Under the pieces are notes generated by a model. That model saw only the letters and a list, made by a program, of their open reading frames with translations, ran no database searches and was not told where the DNA came from. A program made the translations under genes and the position numbers. This document shows, one piece after another, positions 30,520 to 37,691 of a DNA stretch of 40,739 nt. The stretch is from CAZWEJ01 sp964632435 (GTDB taxonomy: Bacteria; Patescibacteriota; Saccharimonadia; UBA4664; SCTI01): assembly GCA_964632435.1 (NCBI GenBank), contig CAZWEJ010000007.1:1-40739 (forward strand). The letters run 5' to 3'. Each line of letters opens with the position of its first letter. The first letter of the stretch is position 1.

Positions 30520-32895
30520 TTATTTTGTCGACAATTCAATGTCGTCTAGGCCTAATTCAATTGCCTGCCCAGCCTTCACATTGCCCGCCAAAATTTTCTT
30601 CGCGACAACATTCTCGACCGACCGCTGAACCATCCTTCGCATTGGACGAGCGCCGAAGTTTGGATCGTAGCCCTCTTCGACCAATTTGTCGGCAGCCTCG
30701 TTGCTCAATGATACTTTTATCTTTTGAGAGTATAGAGTCTTGTTGACGTCAGCTATCATCAGGTCCACTACCTGTCTGAGTTCCGGTTTTGTAAGTGGCC
30801 TAAACAGGACTATGTCGTCGAATCGGTTGAGTAGTTCAGGTTTAAACTGGTGTGACGAGATGAGTTGCTCCTCAATCTCCTCCTCAAACTGTGACAACTC
30901 CTGACCCGATGAAACCTTTTCTCTGATCTTGTCGGCAGCAGCATTTGAGGTGGCTATGATAATTGCATCCTTAAACGAAGCTAAGCGTCCACCTGTATCT
31001 GTTAGGCGACCTTCGTCAAGGAGTTGCAGGAGCAGGTTTAGAACATCCGGATGAGCCTTCTCAATCTCGTCGAAGAGGACAACGCTAAACGGCTGCTTGC
31101 GAATGCTCGAGATCAAGCTGGCGCCTGCTCGCCCTGCAGATGGTGCAAGTAACCTGTCGATGTCGCTTGGCTGCTGATATTCGCTCATATCGACTCGCAC
31201 TATCTTATCCTGGCCCCCAAAGTAAATATCTGCCAGGGCACGAGCCAGCTCAGTTTTACCTACACCTGTTGGACCTAGGAATAAGAAGCTTCCAGCAGGT
31301 CGATTTGGGTTACTTACTCCAGCCCTTGCACGTCTCAAGGCATCAGCTACGACCTTAACAGCATAGGTTTGGTTGATCATACGCTGATGAATCTCTTCTT
31401 CAAGATTTAGTAGTTTGACCTTCTCGCCGGGGTCAGCAGCACTTACCTTAGTGCCAACGGTAGCTTCGATAGCCTGCTGTACCGACTTTGGCGTAACTAC
31501 CCCGCTCTCGGAGTAATTTGCGGCTGCTTCCAGTAAAGTGATCCCTTTACCCGGGAAGGAAGACTCCGTAAGATACCTTTCGGCTAATCGATAGACCTCT
31601 TTAATGGCCTGATACGAAATGACCGTCTTACTCTCAACCTCAATACCTAGTGATGCATCCTCAACAATCCTAATGGTGTCCTCTGCTGCAGGAGCGCTTA
31701 ATGCAAGCTTCGAGATGCTGTTCACCAAACCTGGATTCTTCGCTGCCAGAGCCTGCCAGTCGTGCGGAGACATCGCCATTATAAGTTTGAGAGACGACTG
31801 CTGGACAATCGGGAGAAGAACCTGTGACAGGTCAACTGAACCTGTACCCTCTCCCAGGAACAGCTGGGCATCATCTAAGAAGATAATGACGTTATGGGCA
31901 TGAACCGCCTCTGATAATAACTGAAGAACCGTCTCCTCAATTCTGCCTTCCGACAGTATTACCGAGGCATTAAGCTCCATAACGTAAAAGTACTCCAAAC
32001 CATGAGCCTGGTTGCCGGTTATAAGGCGCTCTGCTAAGGAGTAAACAAGAGCCGTCTTGCCACTTCCTACATCTCCAACCAAAGCGACACGAGGATTGGT
32101 GCTTGCTAGTTGAGACGCCATCCTATCTACAATCACCTCATGAACCTGAGGGATGTGGCGATAATAACCGTATTCAACCTCTCGACTGATGTTCTTTGCG
32201 AAACGATTGAGCGTCGGCGTGTAGCCACTTGCCCAGTCGCGACCGATCCCTCCATAAGAATACTTAGGCTTTGAAGTCACGAGCTCTTTCTTAACCCTTT
32301 GCTGCCACATCAATACGCTCATTACATCAGAGTTCTCAAGCTTGAGCTCCGTGAGGAGATTGCTCAGCTCGTTTGAGGTCATTATGGCAGCTACAACAAC
32401 TCCACCGTCCAACTCCTTAATTCGAGCATTTGCTGCCATCTTTACAGCCGTCTCCCAGATGTCTGTCTTGCCCTCCTTTGTAAGCAGTTGAAGAATTAAA
32501 TCAAATGGAACCCCCATCCGATTGATGATGAATCTGCCTTCCCAGGTTTTTGATGCATAAAGCCACGATTCTGCTGGCGTTATTGGCCACTTTTTAATCT
32601 GTGCAAGAAGCTTTGGCTCCAATATTGCATCGAGCGGAACGTTGGTATCAGCAGGGCTGGCCTCAACTTTAATGTCTTTTACATCCCAGGAGACCCATAA
32701 CAAGAAGATGAGAAGGTAGATCGATATGCCCATAAGAGCCCATCCAATGCTTTGTGCTGCGAACAAGAGATAAGAAGCATTTGCCAAAAGAGTAATAAGC
32801 AAAAACCAAAGTAGCTTTAAGACCCACGGCTTTATGGCTTTGGCAAACCTAGCTTTGGCGGCTCGACTACTATTGAGGCGCAGCTGATAGCTCAT
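30520..32895 (-). CDS. Membrane-anchored ClpC/ClpB-like AAA+ ATPase
   Basis: 791 residues. Two membrane helices at about 27-72 replace the free N-terminus of usual Clp proteins. The region 85-195 looks like a degenerate Clp N-domain. NBD1 has GDVGSGKT (about 275-282), but its Walker B reads IIFLDDAQLF (Asp-Asp instead of Asp-Glu) and the usual GATT sensor is replaced by MAMSPHD. NBD2 is intact: FLGPTGVGKT (about 539-546), VLFDEIEKAH (about 605-615), ATSNAAAD, and the GARPMRRMVQ sensor-2 region. The ClpP-docking loop (IGF/VGF type) expected after the TSN motif is absent, so it is unlikely to feed ClpP in the usual way. It is coupled by ATGA to the membrane protein encoded upstream. Likely a membrane-located unfoldase or protein-remodelling machine. 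Confidence 0.9.
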   Translation of the reverse strand: MSYQLRLNSSRAAKARFAKAIKPWVLKLLWFLLITLLANASYLLFAAQSIGWALMGISIYLLIFLLWVSWDVKDIKVEASPADTNVPLDAILEPKLLAQIKKWPITPAESWLYASKTWEGRFIINRMGVPFDLILQLLTKEGKTDIWETAVKMAANARIKELDGGVVVAAIMTSNELSNLLTELKLENSDVMSVLMWQQRVKKELVTSKPKYSYGGIGRDWASGYTPTLNRFAKNISREVEYGYYRHIPQVHEVIVDRMASQLASTNPRVALVGDVGSGKTALVYSLAERLITGNQAHGLEYFYVMELNASVILSEGRIEETVLQLLSEAVHAHNVIIFLDDAQLFLGEGTGSVDLSQVLLPIVQQSSLKLIMAMSPHDWQALAAKNPGLVNSISKLALSAPAAEDTIRIVEDASLGIEVESKTVISYQAIKEVYRLAERYLTESSFPGKGITLLEAAANYSESGVVTPKSVQQAIEATVGTKVSAADPGEKVKLLNLEEEIHQRMINQTYAVKVVADALRRARAGVSNPNRPAGSFLFLGPTGVGKTELARALADIYFGGQDKIVRVDMSEYQQPSDIDRLLAPSAGRAGASLISSIRKQPFSVVLFDEIEKAHPDVLNLLLQLLDEGRLTDTGGRLASFKDAIIIATSNAAADKIREKVSSGQELSQFEEEIEEQLISSHQFKPELLNRFDDIVLFRPLTKPELRQVVDLMIADVNKTLYSQKIKVSLSNEAADKLVEEGYDPNFGARPMRRMVQRSVENVVAKKILAGNVKAGQAIELGLDDIELSTK

Positions 32896-33254
32896 GGCAT
32901 TAGCCCCCTAAATAGTGCTACTAAGCCAAGTATGGGCAAAAGTGGCCAAACGATAACTGCGATAATCCCAGATACAACTGCGAAAATAATGAACAACAGT
33001 GCTGTAAATATGACAATGAGTCGAACCCAAAAGCCAACAAATCTCGAGACAGCATTATCAAGAGCTGCGCGAAGATTCTGCATGAAACTGTTATCGGTGT
33101 AGGTTATTATTCTGCGCCACGGCGAAAAAAGCGTTCTTATTAATAGAGGCACTGAAAAAACTACCAAAACCCTGCTGACTAGGTTCTGGAGGCGGACTAT
33201 CAACCCCTTCCACCCGGCTCCGTACCACCAGGTAATCACCTCAAGCACTAACAT
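32892..33254 (-). CDS. Small membrane protein coupled to the Clp-like ATPase
   Basis: 120 residues from the ATG at 33254 (MLVLEVITWWYG). A GTG two codons upstream is possible, but TACAAT ends exactly 6 nt before the ATG, as in other leaderless genes here. Hydrophobic segments at about 26-42 and 73-112 flank an amphipathic basic region (RRIITYTDNSFMQNLRAALD). The stop overlaps the start of the Clp-like gene by 4 nt. Probably an adaptor or membrane partner of that ATPase; no family recognised. Confidence 0.8.
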   Translation of the reverse strand: MLVLEVITWWYGAGWKGLIVRLQNLVSRVLVVFSVPLLIRTLFSPWRRIITYTDNSFMQNLRAALDNAVSRFVGFWVRLIVIFTALLFIIFAVVSGIIAVIVWPLLPILGLVALFRGLMP

Positions 33255-33260
33255 AAGCAC

Positions 33261-33269
33261 ATTGTAGCA
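33261..33269 (-). promoter_or_regulatory. Leaderless extended -10 promoter of the membrane protein/Clp operon
   Basis: Minus strand TGC-TACAAT (33269-33261), then GTGCTT, then ATG. No clear -35. Confidence 0.58.
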
Positions 33270-33301
33270 CTTCTGGGCTGAATCAAGGAATAATTGCGTT
33301 G

Positions 33302-33328
33302 AGTGGGGCCCAAGTTCTGGGCCCCACT
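33302..33328. terminator. Perfect 10-bp GC-rich hairpin at the end of the GGDEF gene
   Basis: AGTGGGGCCC (33302-33311) pairs with GGGCCCCACT (33319-33328) around a 7-nt loop. It begins within the stop codon of the GGDEF gene. On the minus strand there is no T tract after it, so it may be a pause or RNA-stability element rather than a simple terminator; on the plus strand a weak T-rich tail follows. Confidence 0.6.
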
Positions 33329-33932
33329 ATTTACTTTCGAAGGGAACGCTGTAACGGATGTAGTGGGTATCCATGTCAGAGGCTCTACGTGCATCCTTGT
33401 AACGTCTGAGCTCCTGGTCGGCCTCGCAGAACGTAGGCCCGATTCCATGCTCGATACTGATAACCACCACTTCACCCGAGCTACTTATCAGGCTTCTGTG
33501 ACCATATTCGGCAACCGCATCGAGCGCAAGCTCGTGGGCAGCGTGATAACTGCCCTTAACCGCGACAACGAATTCGTCTCCGCCGATTCTCCAGATCTGC
33601 CGGGTAGAAGCGTGAGGGCTTCTTTGAACCGCAGAACGGATTGCCAAAGAGATTTCATCAATCCCCTTGTTCCCTAGGTCATGACCGCCAATCTTGTTTA
33701 CCATGCCGAAGTTGTTCGCATCAAACATGATGAAGATGATGCTCGGATCCTTATCGAGGCGAATCCTTGCCTCTTCGAAGCTTTGCCTATCGGCGATTTG
33801 AGGCAGAGACTCGGCAACAGCAAGCCTCTCTTCCAGCTCCATCTCCCGTTCCTTCAATCTTGCGACTTCTGCAGAAAGTGCTGCTACTCTGCCCTTCTTT
33901 ACGGCAGTGCTACGGCTTTTTCTGTGGCGCAT
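33327..33932 (-). CDS. GGDEF-domain protein (putative diguanylate cyclase)
   Basis: 201 residues. A short basic start and coiled coil (about 14-45) are followed by a GGDEF domain (about 50-190). The signature GGDEF is at 117-121 (RIGGDEFVV), with MFDANNFGMVNKIGGHDLGN as the Mg/GTP-binding part. The signature is intact, so c-di-GMP synthesis is possible. There is no RxxD inhibitory site at the expected place (residues 108-111 read ASTR). No membrane or sensor domain is seen. AAAGGA lies about 7 nt before the ATG. Composition is more GC-rich than adjacent genes, and the gene is flanked by a GC-rich hairpin, which hints at acquisition. No EAL or PilZ gene is in the window. Confidence 0.88.
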   Translation of the reverse strand: MRHRKSRSTAVKKGRVAALSAEVARLKEREMELEERLAVAESLPQIADRQSFEEARIRLDKDPSIIFIMFDANNFGMVNKIGGHDLGNKGIDEISLAIRSAVQRSPHASTRQIWRIGGDEFVVAVKGSYHAAHELALDAVAEYGHRSLISSSGEVVVISIEHGIGPTFCEADQELRRYKDARRASDMDTHYIRYSVPFESK

Positions 33933-34011
33933 GATTTTCCTTTCAGAAGGTTCTCTTCATCCTTGAAGTGACCAAACTCTAGCAAAATGCTAAGTTAAGC
34001 ACAATGTGCTG

Positions 34012-35430
34012 TTATCTAACAGTTCTTGAGCTTGTCCCGGTGGACGCAGAGGAGCCAGTGGGCTGGACGGTGGAGGCATAATCGCTGCCAAGAATGATAA
34101 CTATATCTGCAGGCGGAGTCTTAACCGGCTTTTCAGGAGGAGTTGCCTGAACTTTAAGCAAACCCTGCAGGTAGTTGATTGTGTTTGGCTTCTGCCCATT
34201 TGTGTAATCAATAATCTTGGTTTGAGTATAGTCGCGCTGTAAAGCATTAGTTAATGCAAGGACACTTAAATTGTAACCGTCCTTATCAAATTGCTTTTGA
34301 AGAGCCCCTGCTACACCTGGAGTTGTTGTGCCATTCTCAACAATAATGGTTGGCTTCTCCATCCATATTGGACCGTACTTAAATACGCTCTTAACAAATG
34401 CTTGGATGTCATCAAAGCTGCCACCCTTGGGCAACAAGTCGCTCGAATTACCTGAGCTGACCAAGAAGCCGCCTTCGTCTATATTAAATACAACGCGTAT
34501 TGTCTTACTCTTATCCATATCTTTAGTAAGTTCATTTAGACGGAGAACATTATTAATACTCATATCGGTGTCTATGTTGTCGCCTGCCGCGTTAACAAGC
34601 TTCCCAAGTGCAACAGGGTTAGCGAGAACCCCAGCTGACGTAGCTCTCTCTCGGACAGACTCCATAATCTGTTGCTGTCGCTCTGCACGCCCAAAGTCGT
34701 CGCCACAGGTTCCCTTTCGGCATCTTGCGTACTTCAAAGCAGTTGCTCCATCCAAGTGATGCTGCCCCGGGGCTAATTTAAAGCCGCACATCTTATATTG
34801 ATTCTTATCGCAAGGGTATTCAGGGTCATACAACATTGTTTTATTTTCAACATCTACACCGCCTACAGCATCAACAACCTGTTTTAAACCGGTGAAGTTT
34901 GCCTTTACGTAATAATGTATCGGTATCCCAAAAGTGACTTCGTAAACCTCTTTGGCTCCTTCAATACCCCCTTGGGCGTGGGCGTTGTTTATTTTGCTGT
35001 AGCCATAGCCTGGGATCTTTACCCTTAAGTCTCGGGGAATGCTGATAATTGCGACCTGCTTATTGCGTGTATCGACGCTTAAAATCATATTGGTATCGCT
35101 CAATTTCTCGCCATCATGGCCAGGGTCTCCAACACCAAGCATCATAATATTCACTCGCCCATCTCTTTCACCCTTGAGAGCCCCAAAACTAAAGGGATTT
35201 CCCGTAACCTTGAACAGGTTAACCAGCAGGAAGATAGCCACACCTATGGCGAAAATTCCCAAGGCAACACCCAGGAATATAAAGAACCTCTTCCAGCTAA
35301 ACTTCTTCTTCACTTTTATGCGCCCCTGTGGCTGAGAGCCGCCTCCTTCACCGGATGACGGTGAACGGCCAATAGACCTCCGCTTAGGAAGGTCCAATTC
35401 ATCCTGATTAATAACTATTTCGTCACGCAT
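34012..35430 (-). CDS. LytR-CpsA-Psr (LCP) family cell-wall glycopolymer ligase
   Basis: 472 residues. A basic cytoplasmic tail (about 1-48), one membrane helix (about 49-72), and the LCP domain (about 92-255) with MMLGVGDPGHDGEKLSDTNM, SIPRDLRVKIPGYGYSKINN and KYARCRKGTCGDDFGRAERQ. The conserved Arg and Asp residues that bind the polyprenyl-phosphate head group are present. A C-terminal LytR_C-type domain (about 352-440, IIVENGTTTPGVAGALQKQF) follows, then a Ser/Thr tail. LCP enzymes attach teichoic-acid-like or capsular polymers to peptidoglycan. A -10-like TACAAT (35444-35449) lies 13 nt before the ATG, so the leader is very short. Divergent from pilB. Confidence 0.95.
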   Translation of the reverse strand: MRDEIVINQDELDLPKRRSIGRSPSSGEGGGSQPQGRIKVKKKFSWKRFFIFLGVALGIFAIGVAIFLLVNLFKVTGNPFSFGALKGERDGRVNIMMLGVGDPGHDGEKLSDTNMILSVDTRNKQVAIISIPRDLRVKIPGYGYSKINNAHAQGGIEGAKEVYEVTFGIPIHYYVKANFTGLKQVVDAVGGVDVENKTMLYDPEYPCDKNQYKMCGFKLAPGQHHLDGATALKYARCRKGTCGDDFGRAERQQQIMESVRERATSAGVLANPVALGKLVNAAGDNIDTDMSINNVLRLNELTKDMDKSKTIRVVFNIDEGGFLVSSGNSSDLLPKGGSFDDIQAFVKSVFKYGPIWMEKPTIIVENGTTTPGVAGALQKQFDKDGYNLSVLALTNALQRDYTQTKIIDYTNGQKPNTINYLQGLLKVQATPPEKPVKTPPADIVIILGSDYASTVQPTGSSASTGTSSRTVR

Positions 35431-35520
35431 ATACTACCAATCCATTGTACCAAAAATTCAAGCATGAGAACGATAATTTTTAGGTGGTAGCTACTTTCCT
35501 CTTATGCTAAAGTTCAAGGT

Positions 35521-37185
35521 ATGGAACCATCTGCTCCGAAGGTTGTTAATGCACCATCTAAGCAGGCGTCAAAACAAGGCGGCGGCTCAGTTAATGATGC
35601 CCACGCCACTGTGAATGCCAACCGTGAGCAAATTGAGCAACAGACTGCCGACGAAGCAGTAAAAAGTGGTTTCCCCTACCTTGACTCCAGGACAATAGAA
35701 CAAATTGTGCCAATGAGTAACTTTCTTACTCTAGACGAAATGCGCGAGTACCGGGTTGCACCGCTACACCAATACAACGACCACAGCCTAGAATTTGGCG
35801 TGACAAACCTCACCGACCTTAAGAAACTGCCTGAGCTCCAGCAAAAACTAGCTCATACACAGGCAACCTTCAAAACAATCTCTACGACAGGCTTTGATGA
35901 GATTCTTAATCAGGTCTATTACTTGCAGTTCAATGCCGAGAGAAGCGGCGACTTTAAGCTTTTTGGAGAGAAGCTCGCAAAGTCTGCTCCTAAAGAGGCA
36001 TTCCAATACATTGCTCAGCTTGCCTACTGGTTAAGATCTTCTGACATACATATTGAGCCCCAGCCAAATGAAGCTCGTATCCGTTTTAGGATTGACGGTA
36101 TCCTCCACCCCATCAGCGTCGTTAACACTAAGGCTTACGAAATTTTCTTAAGTGACCTTCAAACTCGAGCTGAGATAAAATGGGGCTCCGACGAACCGCA
36201 GAGCGGAAGAATAAGCTACCGTTTGATGAACAATGATACACATTGGACAGATGTAAACATGCGTATCGAGACTATCCCCACATTCCATGGCGAAGAGATT
36301 GTAGTTCGAATCTTCAACGACGAGACTCGCGATCTTAAACTCGAAAGCATGGGCTTTGCGTCAGATCAGGTGAAAAAGATTGATGAAGTCAGCAGCCACC
36401 CCAACGGTATGGTATTAACCGTTGGCCCAACCGGATCCGGTAAAACTTCAACACTTTATGCAATGATAAACCGCCTTAACAATCCTGAAGTTAAGATCGT
36501 CACCCTCGAGGACCCAGTGGAATACGACCTAGATGGCGTTAGCCAGGTACCTGTTCGCACAGATGACAAAGAGCTCTTTGCTGAGAAACTACGAGCGGTA
36601 ATGCGAGAGGACCCAAATGTTGTAATGATCGGCGAAATACGAGATGTAGACACCGCTAAAACGGCTCTTCAGGCAGCCTTAACCGGGCACCTCGTGCTTT
36701 CAACTTTCCACGCCGGAAGCGCTTCGGCAGCGGTTAGCCGTATGCTCGATATGATTGGCCAAAATCCTCTGTTCGCCTCTGCCATCAGAATGATCATTGC
36801 CCAGAGGCTCGCCCGCAGAATATGCCCGCACTGTGCTGAAGAATTAGCACCAACTGAAGAGGAGCTCAATTACATCAAGCGAGCCATTGAGCACTTTCCT
36901 CCTGATAGAAAGCCAAAAATTGATGACGGCCTCAAGTTAAAGCATGGAAAAGGCTGCCCCGAGTGCCATGGCATAGGCTACAAGGGTCGTGTCGCAATAA
37001 TTGAAATGATGCTGATCACGCCTGATATTGAGCAGCTAATGACTCAAGTAACTAGAACCACTGCTCAGGATATTGAAGCAGCGGCCATCAAGAACGGAAT
37101 GATGACACTGCTTGAGGACGGCGTAAAGAAAGCTATTGCAGGGGTTACAACAATCTCCGAAATTATAAGGATCTCGGAAGCTTAA
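35521..37185 (+). CDS. pilB: Type IV pilus assembly ATPase PilB (GspE family)
   Basis: 554 residues. The hexameric motor that drives pilus extension. An N-terminal GspE/MshE-type domain (about 50-140) is followed by the ATPase core: SDIHIEPQ, Walker A GPTGSGKTST (about 302-311), VMREDPNVVMIGEIRD (Walker B), and GHLVLSTFHA (His box). A four-Cys zinc site is formed by CPHC (about 434-437) and CPEC (about 478-481). No other pilus gene (pilT, pilC, pilin, pilD) is adjacent. TATGCT at 35503-35508 lies 12 nt before the ATG and may be its -10; the ribosome site is weak (AAGG). The stop overlaps the end of the convergent cytochrome-b5-like gene. Confidence 0.95.
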   Translation: MEPSAPKVVNAPSKQASKQGGGSVNDAHATVNANREQIEQQTADEAVKSGFPYLDSRTIEQIVPMSNFLTLDEMREYRVAPLHQYNDHSLEFGVTNLTDLKKLPELQQKLAHTQATFKTISTTGFDEILNQVYYLQFNAERSGDFKLFGEKLAKSAPKEAFQYIAQLAYWLRSSDIHIEPQPNEARIRFRIDGILHPISVVNTKAYEIFLSDLQTRAEIKWGSDEPQSGRISYRLMNNDTHWTDVNMRIETIPTFHGEEIVVRIFNDETRDLKLESMGFASDQVKKIDEVSSHPNGMVLTVGPTGSGKTSTLYAMINRLNNPEVKIVTLEDPVEYDLDGVSQVPVRTDDKELFAEKLRAVMREDPNVVMIGEIRDVDTAKTALQAALTGHLVLSTFHAGSASAAVSRMLDMIGQNPLFASAIRMIIAQRLARRICPHCAEELAPTEEELNYIKRAIEHFPPDRKPKIDDGLKLKHGKGCPECHGIGYKGRVAIIEMMLITPDIEQLMTQVTRTTAQDIEAAAIKNGMMTLLEDGVKKAIAGVTTISEIIRISEA

Positions 37186-37568
37186 TTCTGTAGTGTTCCA
37201 ACCTTAGGAAGTTTTCGAAGAACCTTGGCTCCATGAGGCAACTCTTGAAGAGCCTGTGTTAGGTCTTTGCCGCACGTCACACTTCCATCTGCAGGAGTAT
37301 GACGACCCATTTCCCATGAAGCAAACCCCTTCACAAGGTATACCGTACCATCTATGGCAACATAGCAATCATTCCCATTAAGCCCATTTTTCTGAGCCAG
37401 TTCAGAAGTTGATATTGTCCCCGAGCTAGTTTGGCTGTTGCCACCCGTAAGCATTGCAGCGGGCGAGTTGTTAGGCTGGGTGCTCATATACGCAAGAGCA
37501 ACACCTATTGCCATCATCGAAATAATCGATCCTAACCCGTAAAGTCCATATTTTAGATATATATTCAC
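37182..37568 (-). CDS. Membrane-anchored cytochrome b5-like heme/steroid-binding protein
   Basis: 128 residues from a GTG at 37568. The open frame reaches 37715, but the added 49 residues are AT-rich, dense in Phe/His/Arg and overlap the protease start, so they look non-coding. One membrane helix (about 8-28) is followed by a linker and a cytochrome b5-like domain (about 50-128): ISTSELAQKNG, CYVAIDGTVYLVKGF, GKDLTQALQELPHG, and LPKVGTL. Both possible axial heme ligands are kept, His90 and His112, though the usual HPGG is altered to HTPADG. Cys68 and Cys99 could form a disulfide. The domain would face outside. Heme binding is inferred from the fold; a steroid or other ligand is possible. Confidence 0.75.
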   Translation of the reverse strand: MNIYLKYGLYGLGSIISMMAIGVALAYMSTQPNNSPAAMLTGGNSQTSSGTISTSELAQKNGLNGNDCYVAIDGTVYLVKGFASWEMGRHTPADGSVTCGKDLTQALQELPHGAKVLRKLPKVGTLQN

Positions 37569-37691
37569 TCTTTTTCTGATTATGTAAGAGACTTTAAATG
37601 ATAATTCTGAGATATCGCTGAATTTTAATAATAACCTATTGAAAACATTTCTGTTATGGTAAAATTTTAGGTGTAATCCCCGAAAATATCG

